From assembly GCA_965206395.1 (NCBI GenBank), contig CBDBJK010000037.1:186001-250000 (forward strand): a DNA stretch of 64,000 nt. Direction: 5' to 3'. Below are positions 18,203 through 26,807 of the stretch, piece after piece. The position numbers and the translations under genes were made by a program. The DNA comes from CBDBJK01 sp965206395. GTDB taxonomy: Bacteria; Chloroflexota; Dehalococcoidia; Lucifugimonadales; CATOSD01. Position 1 is the stretch's first letter; the number at the start of each line of letters is the position of its first letter. The notes below the pieces were generated by a model. It searched no databases. It saw only the letters and a program-made list of their open reading frames with translations, and was not told the DNA's origin.

Positions 18203-18552
18203 GTGACATTCTCGAAGGTATCCACCACGTTCGTCGGCAACACATCGGCGTCGCCAACGTCCACGATAAGACGGTTCGTTAGCTCATGCTCAAGGAATAT
18301 CTTGTTCGCGTCATGGTCGAAGTAGCCGGTTCCTCCAAAGCGAAGAGAATGCTCGCGGAGGCCGCGTGGCCCAAAGCGCGCGCCGGGCATGTATGGTGAG
18401 CCTTCGTCGGTCGGCACACCCATCACCGCGATATCGGCATCAAGTAGTTCGAGGTCTGTGCAGATGTCCGCCCTCAGGAACGATGGAATGCCTGCGAACG
18501 GGTATCTCGGCGCGCCCGGACTGACATGTCCATCTCGGCTATTGTTCTGCAT
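18203..18552 (-). pseudogene. speB: Agmatinase/ureohydrolase, 5' part split by IS elements
   Basis: N-terminal 117 residues of the ureohydrolase. ATG 18552 reads MQNNSRDGHVSPGAPRYPFA and the family hallmark VMGVPTDEGSPYMPGARFGP, where the early substrate-pocket loop lies, then IVDVGDADVLPTNVVDTF. After FENVT the IS630 element begins, and the chance continuation SGPTSLK stops inside it. The missing part is at 15468-16119. Without the IS pair the gene would be about 330 residues, normal for agmatinase. The specificity (agmatine, guanidinobutyrate or other) cannot be told. Confidence 0.9.
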
Positions 18553-18673
18553 GAGTAAAATCCTTTCTTGATGCGTATTGCAAAACCTGGCATTAGGTTG
18601 AACACACCCTCATCATCTCGACGGGAGAAGGTAAGTAATAGATATGCTCCAATGCAGTGGTTAACGTGCCTTC

Positions 18674-18767
18674 TAACCTCACCCCGTCCTTCCGCGGAAG
18701 GAAAAAGAAGCCTGGTTTTTAGTCACCCCTCCCCATAAACGGAGAGTGGGCGGGGGGTGAGGTCAAC
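18674..18767. repeat. MITE-like repeat, family A copy 1
   Basis: An element with inverted ends ACCTCACCCC (from 18676) and GGGGTGAGGT (to 18763). Its middle contains GCCTGGTTTTTAG and a hairpin (CTCCCCATAAACGGAGAG). The element at 41919-42005 has the same plan in the opposite orientation. The stop codon of the adjacent Tag-like gene falls in its right end. Confidence 0.6.
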
Positions 18768-19215
18768 GCCCTTTGGTGCGAGAGGCCTGCCACTCTTCGT
18801 ATGGCGGCACTTCCTCGTTGACGACCCACAGGAAATGATAGCAACCCGTGTCGCCCAGAAATCGGAACTGCTTGCGCAGGTCTTTCACCGTCGAGTCGAA
18901 GTCGTCGTGTGAGCGCAGGTAATTGCGGAAGCTCCCGTGCTTGGCCTCAAGATCGATCATCTGACGGGCGTTGTCCACGATAGCCTTGAGCTTGCGTCGA
19001 TTCCTTATTACACGCTTATCGTTAGCCAGTTCCTCTAACTCCATGTCGCCAAACCTGGCTATGGTGTCGGGATCGAAATCCCGCATAGCCTCCCGGATTT
19101 CCGGCCACTTGGAATCTACGACACGCCATGAGATGCCAGTCTGGAAAACCGATTTGCTCATCGTCTCAAGATAGTCGGCTAGGCCCCGTGGCTCGATTTG
19201 CTCCGGCACATGCAT
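18763..19215 (-). CDS. DNA-3-methyladenine glycosylase I (Tag)-like protein
   Basis: A 150-residue HhH-GPD protein resembling Tag, which removes 3-methyladenine from DNA. YLETMSKSVFQTGISWRVVDSKW matches the Tag motif that shapes the base pocket, followed by FDPDTIARFGD, NRRKLKAIVDNARQMI and FRFLGDTGCYHFLWVV. The Cys/His zinc set of classical Tag is not evident, and the protein is shorter than the roughly 190-residue enzyme, so it belongs to a Tag-like subgroup. The stop codon lies within a MITE-like repeat, so a few C-terminal residues may be replaced. Start ATG 19215; it is 22 bp after the SDR gene. Confidence 0.8.
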   Translation of the reverse strand: MHVPEQIEPRGLADYLETMSKSVFQTGISWRVVDSKWPEIREAMRDFDPDTIARFGDMELEELANDKRVIRNRRKLKAIVDNARQMIDLEAKHGSFRNYLRSHDDFDSTVKDLRKQFRFLGDTGCYHFLWVVNEEVPPYEEWQASRTKGR

Positions 19216-19237
19216 GTCCGCCTCCTCTCCATTGCTG

Positions 19238-20008
19238 CTACTGCGCGGTCACGCCGCCGTCGATGACAAGCTCCGAGCCTGTGACGAAAGACGACTCGTC
19301 GGAAGCAAGGTACAGGATACCATATGCGATTTCGTGGGCGTTGCCCACCCTGCCCATTGGTATTCTCTCGAGCGTCGCCCCATACCGTTCGGGATCGTCA
19401 TAACTCTCTCTGGTCAGGGGCGTTGCGGCAAATCCCGGATGCACCGAATTGACCCTGATTTTATCTTTGGCATACTGTATAGCCGCCGCCTTGGTAAATA
19501 TGCGTATCGCGCCCTTCGCGGCATGGTAGGCAGTCGATGTCTGGCTGCCCACGAGGCCGTATATGGACGATGTGTTGATGATAGAACCTCCTCCAACTTT
19601 CCGCATCTCTGGGATGGCAAACTTCGTGCCGAGAAATACGCCCTTGGCATGTACATCCATCTGACCATCCCATACTTCCACAGTCGTGTCCTCAACGTTA
19701 TACCGCGCGCCAGTGCCCGCGTTGTTGACCAGGATGTCGAGCTTGCTGAAGCTGGAAATAGTGGTCTTGATGGCGTTCGCCCAGTCTTCCTCGCTGGTCA
19801 CGTCCATGCGAACGAATATGGCTTCGCCGCCGTTATCACGCACCTGAGAAGCCGTCTTTTGCCCCATCTCCTCGTTGATGTCGCACAGGACAACCTTTGC
19901 TCCCTCACGTGTGAACAGGTGAGCCGAAGCGCCGCCAAAGCCCATAAGCTCGCCCTCGACGCCCGCGGCGGCTCCCGTAATTAGCGCAACCTTTCCTTCC
20001 AGTCGCAT
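19238..20008 (-). CDS. SDR-family oxidoreductase
   Basis: A 256-residue classical short-chain dehydrogenase/reductase. The cofactor glycine motif is altered: the N-terminus reads ALITGAAAGVEGELMGFGGA where TGxxxGxG is expected. NNAG (ILVNNAGTG), the catalytic Ser (IINTSSIYG) and YxxxK (YHAAKGA) are present, and the C-terminal motif SSFVTGSELVIDGG is typical. It is the first gene of the minus-strand block running toward agmatinase. The substrate is unknown; the altered glycine motif may reduce cofactor binding. Confidence 0.88.
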   Translation of the reverse strand: MRLEGKVALITGAAAGVEGELMGFGGASAHLFTREGAKVVLCDINEEMGQKTASQVRDNGGEAIFVRMDVTSEEDWANAIKTTISSFSKLDILVNNAGTGARYNVEDTTVEVWDGQMDVHAKGVFLGTKFAIPEMRKVGGGSIINTSSIYGLVGSQTSTAYHAAKGAIRIFTKAAAIQYAKDKIRVNSVHPGFAATPLTRESYDDPERYGATLERIPMGRVGNAHEIAYGILYLASDESSFVTGSELVIDGGVTAQ

Positions 20009-20046
20009 TGAACCCCTCCGACGTTTGGTGTGTGCTGCCGCAGCGA

Positions 20047-22215
20047 TTATACCAGGTAAGGGGCTAAGATTGATTCCCTCCCTTGTGTGTGTGCAATCCG
20101 TCGCCGCCCGATTACCAGTGCTCCAATCAACAGTCCACCAATGAGCAGCATCCAGGTAATGGGCGTGCCGTAGGAGAGCAACCCTGCAGAAGTACCATTT
20201 GCGTCGGCAGACTGCTCAAGCGTTTCCAGGCGCGCTTCCAATGCGGCGATTTGGGAATCTTTCTCCTTCACTATCTCATACAACCCCTTGACGGCAGCAA
20301 GGGCTACGCCATCGCTGTCAATCATGCTGATGCGCGTGTCGTCCTCGCCCACGCCGAAGGCTTTATAGAAATCCTGGGCCATCGGGCCTATGTGACGGAT
20401 GGATGCGTCCTGCGACTTGTAGTTCCAGCTTTCGATGGGTATCTGGCTAACAAGCTCCAGTATTTCACGCCCATTCACCAGCGAAAAGTTGGCCTTTGCG
20501 TTGCGGTCTGACGTGCATGCGAACGAACCACTGCCGCCGGGCAGGTCGCAGCCAGTTGTTGGGACTCCAGTTGTGCCGTCGATTCCCGTAACGAATCGGA
20601 AGCCACCTGTAGCCCGCGCCGCGAACTCGTTAGCTGCGGCGGAGTTGAAATCGATCTCATTCGTATCAGCGAACAAAAATACGCCATCATGGGTAACGTC
20701 GACTACCCCTCGACGTCCCGCAACAAAACTGAGATCGCCAGCAGCAGTATTGTTTGCGCCTCCCGCCACAGTAGACCCTATGCCACTCGCAGTGTTGGAT
20801 TGGCCTCCGCCGACGGTAGAATCCGAGCCACTCGCAGTATTGGATTGTCCCCCACCCACCGTCGAATTCAAGGCACTGGCAGTATTGAACTCGCCTCCAC
20901 TGACAGTAGCGTGAAATTCGCTTGCTTCATTATCGCCGCCACCACCTACAGTGGCAGCGTTCAAACTCGCAACGTTGTTTAGGCCTCCACCCACTGTAGA
21001 TTGAGGTCCGGTCGCCGAATTACCTATTCCACCAGACACGGTTGCTCGTCTATCACTAGCTATGTTATCAGTGCCGCCACCAATAGTGGAATCCGGGCCA
21101 CTCGCGGTGTTGTTGAAACCTCCACCAATAGTGGAATTCGGGCCACTCGCGGTGTTGTCTGCACCTCCACTCACCGTAGCCTGAGGGGCGTCATTGTGGT
21201 CTTCGTTGTCAGTCCCTGCCTGATTGTTACCTCCCCCTCCTACAGTCGCAAACCTATCAGTGGCACGGTTGCCGGTTGAGAAATCCCAAAAATCCGTCGC
21301 GCCTCCACCAGCGACAGTGGAAAACAGTCCCGTTGCATCGTTAGCATGACCCCCGCCAACGGTGGAAGCGAAACCGCTGGCGACGTTTACCTGACCCCCG
21401 CCTATGGTAGTTACACTTTCACTGGCAAGATTGTCAGCCCCTCCACTTATGGTCGCCAAGACACCATTTATCGTGTTATTAAACCCGTCACCAATGGTGC
21501 CGTAATGTTCGGTGATAATTTGGCCCCCAAGTTGGCCTCCAAAGTCATCAAGGGCTCCACCGCCGGAAATGGTAGCGCCAACTACCCCTTCGCTTATGCT
21601 GTTGCCGCTATATCCAATGATGATGTTCGAGCTAGTAGCGTTGGGTTCCAGACGCAGGGTACGAACACCGTTGACGCGCAACTCAAGAGGCTCATCATCA
21701 GTAGTTCCCAGGAAGTTTACCCCTGCTGTGGTGCCAGCGTTGCCTGTGAGTTCCCAGCCTGATATACCTATCGCCGCCGTCGATTGGACTGTTCCATCGG
21801 GGAACTTGAACCCACCTGCAAGGCTCTCGACTATTCCCACCACTGAGAGTCTTTCAGACGGAGTGAATGTCCCGATGCCAACGTTCGGGCCATCGTTGTA
21901 AATGTCAGGATCGATAGTAATCCCGAGGGCGGGATGGAAGACCAAAGGCAGACCGTCTCCGAATGCCTGTGTCGGCCCCACTGCTCCTATATCCGGTGTG
22001 ACGATGTCCATAGGAACCCAACTCCCTGGTAGGTTGCCACAATCGTTGTTGGGCCCCACCAGCCTTACCTTGCCGTTGTCGAGATTTGCGCAAGCATGGA
22101 TTTTGGTCCTGTCTCCGCTGTGAGCGTTGACCATAGTGGCGAGAGTGACGCCAAGGGTAGCTCCCAGCACCATTAAGATGCCCACGCCTATTGACAAAAT
22201 ACGCTTTCTTCTCAT
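20047..22215 (-). CDS. Surface fibre: YadA-like head repeats plus peptidase-S74 chaperone domain and membrane anchor
   Basis: A 722-residue surface protein. Residues 5-28 form an N-terminal membrane/signal segment. A module TKIHACANLDNGKVRLVGPN follows, then a GIGTFTPSERLSV motif typical of S74 fibres. Residues about 210-520 hold many 14-16-residue repeats of the STVGGGQSNTASG type, like YadA/Hep_Hag trimeric head repeats. From about 569 comes the intramolecular chaperone domain with the SDRNAK self-cleavage-type motif, then a coiled coil (SQIAALEARLETLEQ) and a C-terminal hydrophobic helix (about 688-704) with basic residues after it. Such fibres trimerise. The membrane anchor suggests a cell-surface adhesin rather than a phage tail fibre. 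Confidence 0.88.
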   Translation of the reverse strand: MRRKRILSIGVGILMVLGATLGVTLATMVNAHSGDRTKIHACANLDNGKVRLVGPNNDCGNLPGSWVPMDIVTPDIGAVGPTQAFGDGLPLVFHPALGITIDPDIYNDGPNVGIGTFTPSERLSVVGIVESLAGGFKFPDGTVQSTAAIGISGWELTGNAGTTAGVNFLGTTDDEPLELRVNGVRTLRLEPNATSSNIIIGYSGNSISEGVVGATISGGGALDDFGGQLGGQIITEHYGTIGDGFNNTINGVLATISGGADNLASESVTTIGGGQVNVASGFASTVGGGHANDATGLFSTVAGGGATDFWDFSTGNRATDRFATVGGGGNNQAGTDNEDHNDAPQATVSGGADNTASGPNSTIGGGFNNTASGPDSTIGGGTDNIASDRRATVSGGIGNSATGPQSTVGGGLNNVASLNAATVGGGGDNEASEFHATVSGGEFNTASALNSTVGGGQSNTASGSDSTVGGGQSNTASGIGSTVAGGANNTAAGDLSFVAGRRGVVDVTHDGVFLFADTNEIDFNSAAANEFAARATGGFRFVTGIDGTTGVPTTGCDLPGGSGSFACTSDRNAKANFSLVNGREILELVSQIPIESWNYKSQDASIRHIGPMAQDFYKAFGVGEDDTRISMIDSDGVALAAVKGLYEIVKEKDSQIAALEARLETLEQSADANGTSAGLLSYGTPITWMLLIGGLLIGALVIGRRRIAHTQGRESILAPYLV

Positions 22216-22422
22216 TGGACTTCCTTCCTCATATATCCTTAATCATCCGGTTTTCTTCATTTTTATTGAAGGGCATCACTATATCAGAAAGGCAGGCAAA
22301 AGCAAAAGATGGGATGGTCTCACGAAGGGAATTCTAGCGCGGAACGCGCTTCAGGCGAATGTTGTTAGAATGAAAGCAAAGCTGATTAACTTGAAGTAAA
22401 CAATAAAGCCACGGAGCGCCTG
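22216..22422. promoter_or_regulatory. Divergent intergenic region
   Basis: About 200 bp between the starts of the minus-strand fibre gene and the plus-strand hydrolase, so it must hold both promoters. I see no convincing operator palindrome; TAGAAT near 22370 could be a -10 for the hydrolase but lacks a clear -35. Confidence 0.35.
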
Positions 22423-23301
22423 ATGTTCTCGACCCCTAGCCGTGTAACATGGCTGTCAATCATAAGGGCGACAATGTGGACGACTCTATTTGTAGCTGGT
22501 ATCGTAATCGTTGGATTTGTGGCACGTCAGACGAATTTGCTAGACAGATATTTCGTATATTTCCCAGAGCGAGAGATATCCTTGACCCCAGGCAACGTTG
22601 GTCTGGTGTACGAGGACGTGTTCATTTCGACCTCCGACGGCGTCAAGCTGCACGGGTGGTTCGTTCCAGGAAACAGCGACTTCACCCTACTGTGGTTTCA
22701 CGGCAACGCTGGCAACATCAGCCGTAGGGTCGACAATATCGCGTTGCTTCACGAGCGTCTTGGGGCGAACATCTTCATCATCGATTACAGAGGATACGGT
22801 CGAAGCGAGGGCAGCCCTTCAGAGCAAGGTTTGTATCTGGACGCCGAAGCCGCCATCGAGTACTTGCGCTCGCGTGAAGACGTCAAAGACGACAGGCTCG
22901 TCCTGTTCGGACGCTCTCTAGGTGGCGCGGTAGCCGTCGAGATGGCCGCCAGGCACGAGGTCTATGCCCTGGTGGTGGAGTCCACTTTAACCTCGGTAAG
23001 GGCGATGGCAAAGAGCGCCCATCCGATTCTCTCCAGGTTCTTCCCGGTTGGCGCAGTCGTTCGCAGCAAGTACGACTCTCTATCCAAGATAAAAGACGTT
23101 AGCACTCCTATCCTGGTCATTCATGGCGCCCAGGACGAGATCGTGCCTTACAATATGGGACAGGAACTATACGACGCCGCCAACGAGCCGAAGACGTTCT
23201 ATTCCATCGTAGGCGCGGGACACAACGACACTTACATCGTAGGCGGTAGCGCTTATTTCGATACGCTCAGACGCTTCCTCGAAGGTTCAGCGGGCAGCTA
23301 G
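22423..23301 (+). CDS. Membrane-anchored alpha/beta hydrolase (FrsA/BEM46-like)
   Basis: A 292-residue alpha/beta-hydrolase. An N-terminal hydrophobic helix (about residues 12-32, TLFVAGIVIVGFVA) anchors it. The fold starts with DVFISTSDGVKLHGWFVPG. The oxyanion region is WFHGNAGNIS, the nucleophile elbow is LFGRSLGGAV (Ser in GRSLGG), the acid lies in IHGAQDEIVPY, and the His is in GAGHNDTY. This is the set seen in BEM46-type lipases/esterases. Its natural substrate is unknown. ATG 22423 has no strong ribosome-binding site, and it stands alone, 185 bp before the NUDIX gene. Confidence 0.88.
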   Translation: MFSTPSRVTWLSIIRATMWTTLFVAGIVIVGFVARQTNLLDRYFVYFPEREISLTPGNVGLVYEDVFISTSDGVKLHGWFVPGNSDFTLLWFHGNAGNISRRVDNIALLHERLGANIFIIDYRGYGRSEGSPSEQGLYLDAEAAIEYLRSREDVKDDRLVLFGRSLGGAVAVEMAARHEVYALVVESTLTSVRAMAKSAHPILSRFFPVGAVVRSKYDSLSKIKDVSTPILVIHGAQDEIVPYNMGQELYDAANEPKTFYSIVGAGHNDTYIVGGSAYFDTLRRFLEGSAGS

Positions 23302-23485
23302 AAATCTATCCTGCCTCTGGGCTAACTGCTCGCCTCTCTGAATTTACAGAAATTTGGAAAGCCTTTGTAATAGTTCTCCTCCTGCAATCTGAATTGAAAC
23401 GTCACTGCCACCATTTGCCGCCTATTGACATCTGCCCTACCCGCCTTTAGTGTGAGCCTCGAAATAGTGTTGAAACAGGTATGAC

Positions 23486-23923
23486 ATGGCCGTTGTCGTC
23501 AAGAAGGCGCTAGCCTACATAACTCGTGAAAACGACCTGCTTGTCTTTCGACATAGGGATTTCCCAGATGCCGGATTGCAGGTTCTGGCGGGCACGGTCG
23601 AAGAAGGCGAAGACACACGGTCAGCGGTGTTGCGCGAGGTTTTCGAGGAAAGCGGTCTTTCAGAAGTGCGGATCATCGACTTTATGGGACGCTATTGCCA
23701 TGATATGGCCCCCTATCGTGACGAGATACATGAGAGATTCGCCTACCATCTAGAGCTGACAGGGCCAGCGCCAGACGAGTGGCTTCATTGGGAGACTGAC
23801 CCAAGCGATGGAGGACCTGCTATCGCCTTCTGTTTCTTCTGGATAAGACTGGACGACCCTGAGTTGAGTCTCTCCGGTAGGCAGGGAGAGATTCTGTGGA
23901 GGCTTGGCCGGAAATCGAAGTGA
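23486..23923 (+). CDS. NUDIX hydrolase
   Basis: A 145-residue NUDIX-fold pyrophosphohydrolase. The Nudix box spans residues 36-58 (GTVEEGEDTRSAVLREVFEE then SGL) and matches GxxxxxExxxxxxxREUxEExGU fully, so the metal site is intact. The rest (FPDAGLQVLAG, FCFFWIRLDDP) is family-typical, but nothing defines the nucleotide or cofactor substrate. The gene is preceded by AACAGGTATGAC, a weak ribosome-binding context, and ends 32 bp before the LLM gene. Confidence 0.9.
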   Translation: MAVVVKKALAYITRENDLLVFRHRDFPDAGLQVLAGTVEEGEDTRSAVLREVFEESGLSEVRIIDFMGRYCHDMAPYRDEIHERFAYHLELTGPAPDEWLHWETDPSDGGPAIAFCFFWIRLDDPELSLSGRQGEILWRLGRKSK

Positions 23924-23955
23924 ATTGTGACAAATTTACCAAGGAGGTATGAATA

Positions 23956-24909
23956 ATGGAATTTGGATTTGGCGTTCCCACTCGCGGCCCTCTCGCAGCA
24001 CCGGATGCACTCGCTACTCTGGCACGGCGTGGCGAGGGTATGGGCTTCGGCATCATAAGCGTAAGTGACCACGTAGTCATGCCCAGAAACATTGCCTCAC
24101 GCTACCCCTATAACGAGACGGGCGAGTTCATGGGCGGCCCGGCGGGCGAGTGCCTTGAACAGTTGTCTATGTTGAGTTTCCTGGCGGGAGTCACATCGTC
24201 GGCGCGGCTGCTGACCTCGGTGATGGTGCTGCCACATCGAAACCCGGTGCTTACCGCAAAGATGGTGGCCTCCATAGACGTGCTGTCCAAGGGTCGCGTA
24301 ATACTGGGGTGCGGCGTCGGCTGGATGCGAGAGGAGTTCGAGGCCATCGGCACGCCTCCATATGACGAGCGCGGCGCGGTCGGCGACGAGTATATCCGCA
24401 TATTCAAGGAGTTGTGGACGAGCGACAATCCCAGCTATCAAGGTAAATACACCAGCTTCTCTGACATCTCCTTCATGCCCAAGCCCGTGCAGAATCCGCA
24501 CCCGCCCATATGGATCGGCGGCGAAAGTCCGCCAGCGCTGCGAAGGGCAGCCCGCTTGGGTGATGTGTGGTATCCCATCGGCAGCAATCCAAGATTCCCG
24601 GTGGGGTCGATTGAGCAGTTTGCGGAGTATGCCTCTCGCGTTCGTGGTTACGCCGAGGACGCTGGTAGAGACCCGTCGGAGATTGGTTTCGCCTATAGCG
24701 CGGGCTGGTACAACGACCAGGAAGCTCAGACGCTGCCCAACGGCGACCGCCGTGTCTTCACTGGCACGCCGGAGCAGATAGCGGGCGACATCAAGGGATT
24801 TGAAGAGCTTGGCGTAAAAGACCTCATGATCGGCCTTCAGGGCGACACGCTTGAGGGAACGCTGAAGCGTATGGAACGCTTCACAACCAGAGTCAAGCCT
24901 CTTACGTAG
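23956..24909 (+). CDS. F420-type LLM oxidoreductase
   Basis: A 317-residue luciferase-like enzyme resembling the TIGR03619 F420-dependent group. It starts MEFGFGVPTRGP after AAGGAGG. It shows the ISVSDHVVMPRN strand, the LTSVMVLPHRNPVLTAKMVASIDVLSKGRVILGCGVGWM core that binds the flavin or deazaflavin, and PPIWIGGESPPALRRAARLGD. The ending FTGTPEQIAGDIKGFEELGV is typical. It heads the plus-strand degradation set (LLM, alcohol dehydrogenase, SDRs, crotonase, CoA-transferases), so an initial oxidation step is a reasonable inference. Which flavin it uses is not proven by sequence alone. Confidence 0.9.
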   Translation: MEFGFGVPTRGPLAAPDALATLARRGEGMGFGIISVSDHVVMPRNIASRYPYNETGEFMGGPAGECLEQLSMLSFLAGVTSSARLLTSVMVLPHRNPVLTAKMVASIDVLSKGRVILGCGVGWMREEFEAIGTPPYDERGAVGDEYIRIFKELWTSDNPSYQGKYTSFSDISFMPKPVQNPHPPIWIGGESPPALRRAARLGDVWYPIGSNPRFPVGSIEQFAEYASRVRGYAEDAGRDPSEIGFAYSAGWYNDQEAQTLPNGDRRVFTGTPEQIAGDIKGFEELGVKDLMIGLQGDTLEGTLKRMERFTTRVKPLT

Positions 24910-24929
24910 TCCTTCCGGGGAAGGACTAC
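24906..24929. repeat. Short perfect palindrome after LLM gene
   Basis: GTAGTCCTTCC and GGAAGGACTAC form an 11-bp stem. It overlaps the stop codon region of the LLM gene and lacks a T run, so it could attenuate or protect mRNA rather than terminate. Confidence 0.55.
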
Positions 24930-24957
24930 ACGAACATAACGAATCAAGGAGCAGTGA

Positions 24958-25998
24958 ATGAAAGCAGTCTATTTAACGGAACACGGCGGGACTGAAGTCC
25001 TGACGTATGGCGATATGCCAGAGCCGACTGTTGGCCCCAGCGACGTGAAGGTAAGAGTGAGGGCCTGCGCTCTCAACCGTCTGGACGTGTACACCCGCGC
25101 CGGAGCCAGGGGGACTCGGATTCGATTCGACGGGCCTCACATCCTTGGAGGCGACGCCGCCGGTGACGTGGCCGAAGTAGGCAGCGAGGTCACGCAGGTG
25201 AAAGTGGGCGACCGCGTGCTCGTCAACCCTCGAATAACGTGCGGTCAGTGTCAGTACTGCCTCGCGGGTGAAGACGAGCTATGCGTCAGCTCCTCCATGC
25301 TCGGCTCAAGGGCCAAGGGAAGCTACGCCGAGTACGTCAGTATACCCGCCGTCAATGCGCTTCCCCTGCCAGACTCGGTTTCCTACGAGGAAGCTGCTTC
25401 CCTGCCGACGGTTTTCTTGCCGTGCTGGACTATCCTGATGCGCCGCGCCGCATTGAAGCCTTGGGAGACCGCGCTCATCCTCTCTGCCTCCAGCGGCGTC
25501 GGGACGGCGGGCATTCAAGTGGCGAAAAATGTCATCGGGGCCAGGGTCATAACTACAACCAGCACTGATGAGAAGGCGCAGAAAGCAAGGGAGCTTGGCG
25601 CGGACGAAGTCATCAACTACAACAATGAGGACATCGCAGAGCGTGTCAAGGAGATCACAGGCGGGCGCGGCGTTGACGTTGTGCTCGACCACGTGGGAGC
25701 CGATTTCTGGCCTGCTATCACAGCATCGCTGGCAAGAGGCGGACGCCACGGCATTTGCGGCGTGACCACCGGCTATCGCGCGGAGTTGCAGATGGGAGCA
25801 ATGTTCACCAGCTACCACACCGTCTTCGGCGTATTCATGGGGCGCAAGGAAGACCTGCGCCAGATACTAGACAGGACGGCGAAGGGTGTCATCAAAGGCG
25901 TCATCCACCAGACATTCCCGCTGGAGGATGCCGCCAAAGCGCACGAAACAATGGAGGGCCTCAGCTTCTTCGGCAAGCTGGTGCTTACTATGCCCTAA
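24958..25998 (+). CDS. Zinc-binding alcohol dehydrogenase (MDR family)
   Basis: A 346-residue medium-chain dehydrogenase. The N-terminal GroES-like domain carries the structural zinc site TCGQCQYCLAGEDELC (four Cys). The Rossmann part includes LSASSGVGTAGIQVAKNVIGA. At the usual catalytic-zinc GHE position the sequence reads ILGGDAAGDV, so the catalytic zinc may be absent; the NAD(P) domain fits quinone-reductase-like members with a crotonyl-CoA reductase flavour. Start ATG 24958 follows CAAGGAGCAGTGA. It ends 24 bp before the SDR gene and is likely in one operon with it. Confidence 0.88.
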   Translation: MKAVYLTEHGGTEVLTYGDMPEPTVGPSDVKVRVRACALNRLDVYTRAGARGTRIRFDGPHILGGDAAGDVAEVGSEVTQVKVGDRVLVNPRITCGQCQYCLAGEDELCVSSSMLGSRAKGSYAEYVSIPAVNALPLPDSVSYEEAASLPTVFLPCWTILMRRAALKPWETALILSASSGVGTAGIQVAKNVIGARVITTTSTDEKAQKARELGADEVINYNNEDIAERVKEITGGRGVDVVLDHVGADFWPAITASLARGGRHGICGVTTGYRAELQMGAMFTSYHTVFGVFMGRKEDLRQILDRTAKGVIKGVIHQTFPLEDAAKAHETMEGLSFFGKLVLTMP

Positions 25999-26022
25999 AG
26001 AGGGAGCTGTAGAGGAGGTGAA

Positions 26023-26772
26023 ATGGCGGGACAGTTCGATGGCAAAGTCGCCCTGGTAACGGGCGGTAACTCAGGAATCGGCAAGGCTACGGCGATGAGG
26101 TTCGCTGAGGAAGGCGCGAAGGTTGTCATCGCCGCACGTCGAGTCACTGAAGGCGAACAGGCGGCAGAGGAAATTCGCAAGGCCGGTGGCGACGCTTTTT
26201 TCGTAAAGACAGACGTGTCGATTGAGGCCGAGGTCGAAGCGATGGTCAGCAAGACAGTCGAAGCCTACGGACGGCTCGATTGCGTTTTCAACAACGCCGG
26301 CATCTCGTCCGCTGGAAGCCTCATACACGAATCCACATCAGACGAATGGGACTACATCAACGACATCAACCTGAAGGGCGTGTGGCTGTGCATGAAGTAC
26401 GAAATCATCCAGATGCTCGAACAGGGCAGCGGAGCCATTGTCAACAATTCGTCTACGGCGGGTTTGTTCGGGTACGCAAATAATCCCATTTACGCCGCGA
26501 CCAAGTTCGGCGTTGTAGGCCTAACGCAGTCGGTTGCATTGCAGTATGCTCAACAAAGCATCAGGGTCAACGCGGTCTGCCCCGGATGGATTCGCACGCC
26601 AATGGTAGGCGATTCAATCGAGCGGGAGACTCAGGCTCTCGCGGAAACTCCGATGTACCGCTTAGGCATATCGGAGGAGATTGCCCACGCCGTGCTGTGG
26701 CTATGCTCGGACGCTGCTTCGTTCGTCACAGGACACGCGATGCCCGTAGACGGCGGCCTGGTGGCACAGTAG
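26023..26772 (+). CDS. SDR-family oxidoreductase (first of three tandem)
   Basis: A 249-residue classical SDR. TGGNSGIGKA (cofactor motif), VFNNAGIS, IVNNSSTAG with the catalytic Ser, and YAATKFG with Tyr and Lys are all present, as is the C-terminal SFVTGHAMPVDGG. GAGGAGGTGAA precedes ATG 26023. It is more distant from the next two SDRs than those are from each other. It is part of the plus-strand set with alcohol dehydrogenase and crotonase; substrate unknown. Confidence 0.92.
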   Translation: MAGQFDGKVALVTGGNSGIGKATAMRFAEEGAKVVIAARRVTEGEQAAEEIRKAGGDAFFVKTDVSIEAEVEAMVSKTVEAYGRLDCVFNNAGISSAGSLIHESTSDEWDYINDINLKGVWLCMKYEIIQMLEQGSGAIVNNSSTAGLFGYANNPIYAATKFGVVGLTQSVALQYAQQSIRVNAVCPGWIRTPMVGDSIERETQALAETPMYRLGISEEIAHAVLWLCSDAASFVTGHAMPVDGGLVAQ

Positions 26773-26807
26773 GCATTATCGGGTAACTGAAAATAGGAGG
26801 AGCTAAA

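Noticed and set aside
19214..19984. 256-codon plus-strand ORF opposite the SDR
   Set aside because: Mirror frame of the SDR gene; the SDR has motifs and this does not.
20700..21500. CRISPR-like repeat array within the fibre gene
   Set aside because: The repeats are coding, in frame, contiguous without unique spacers and match YadA-like head units.
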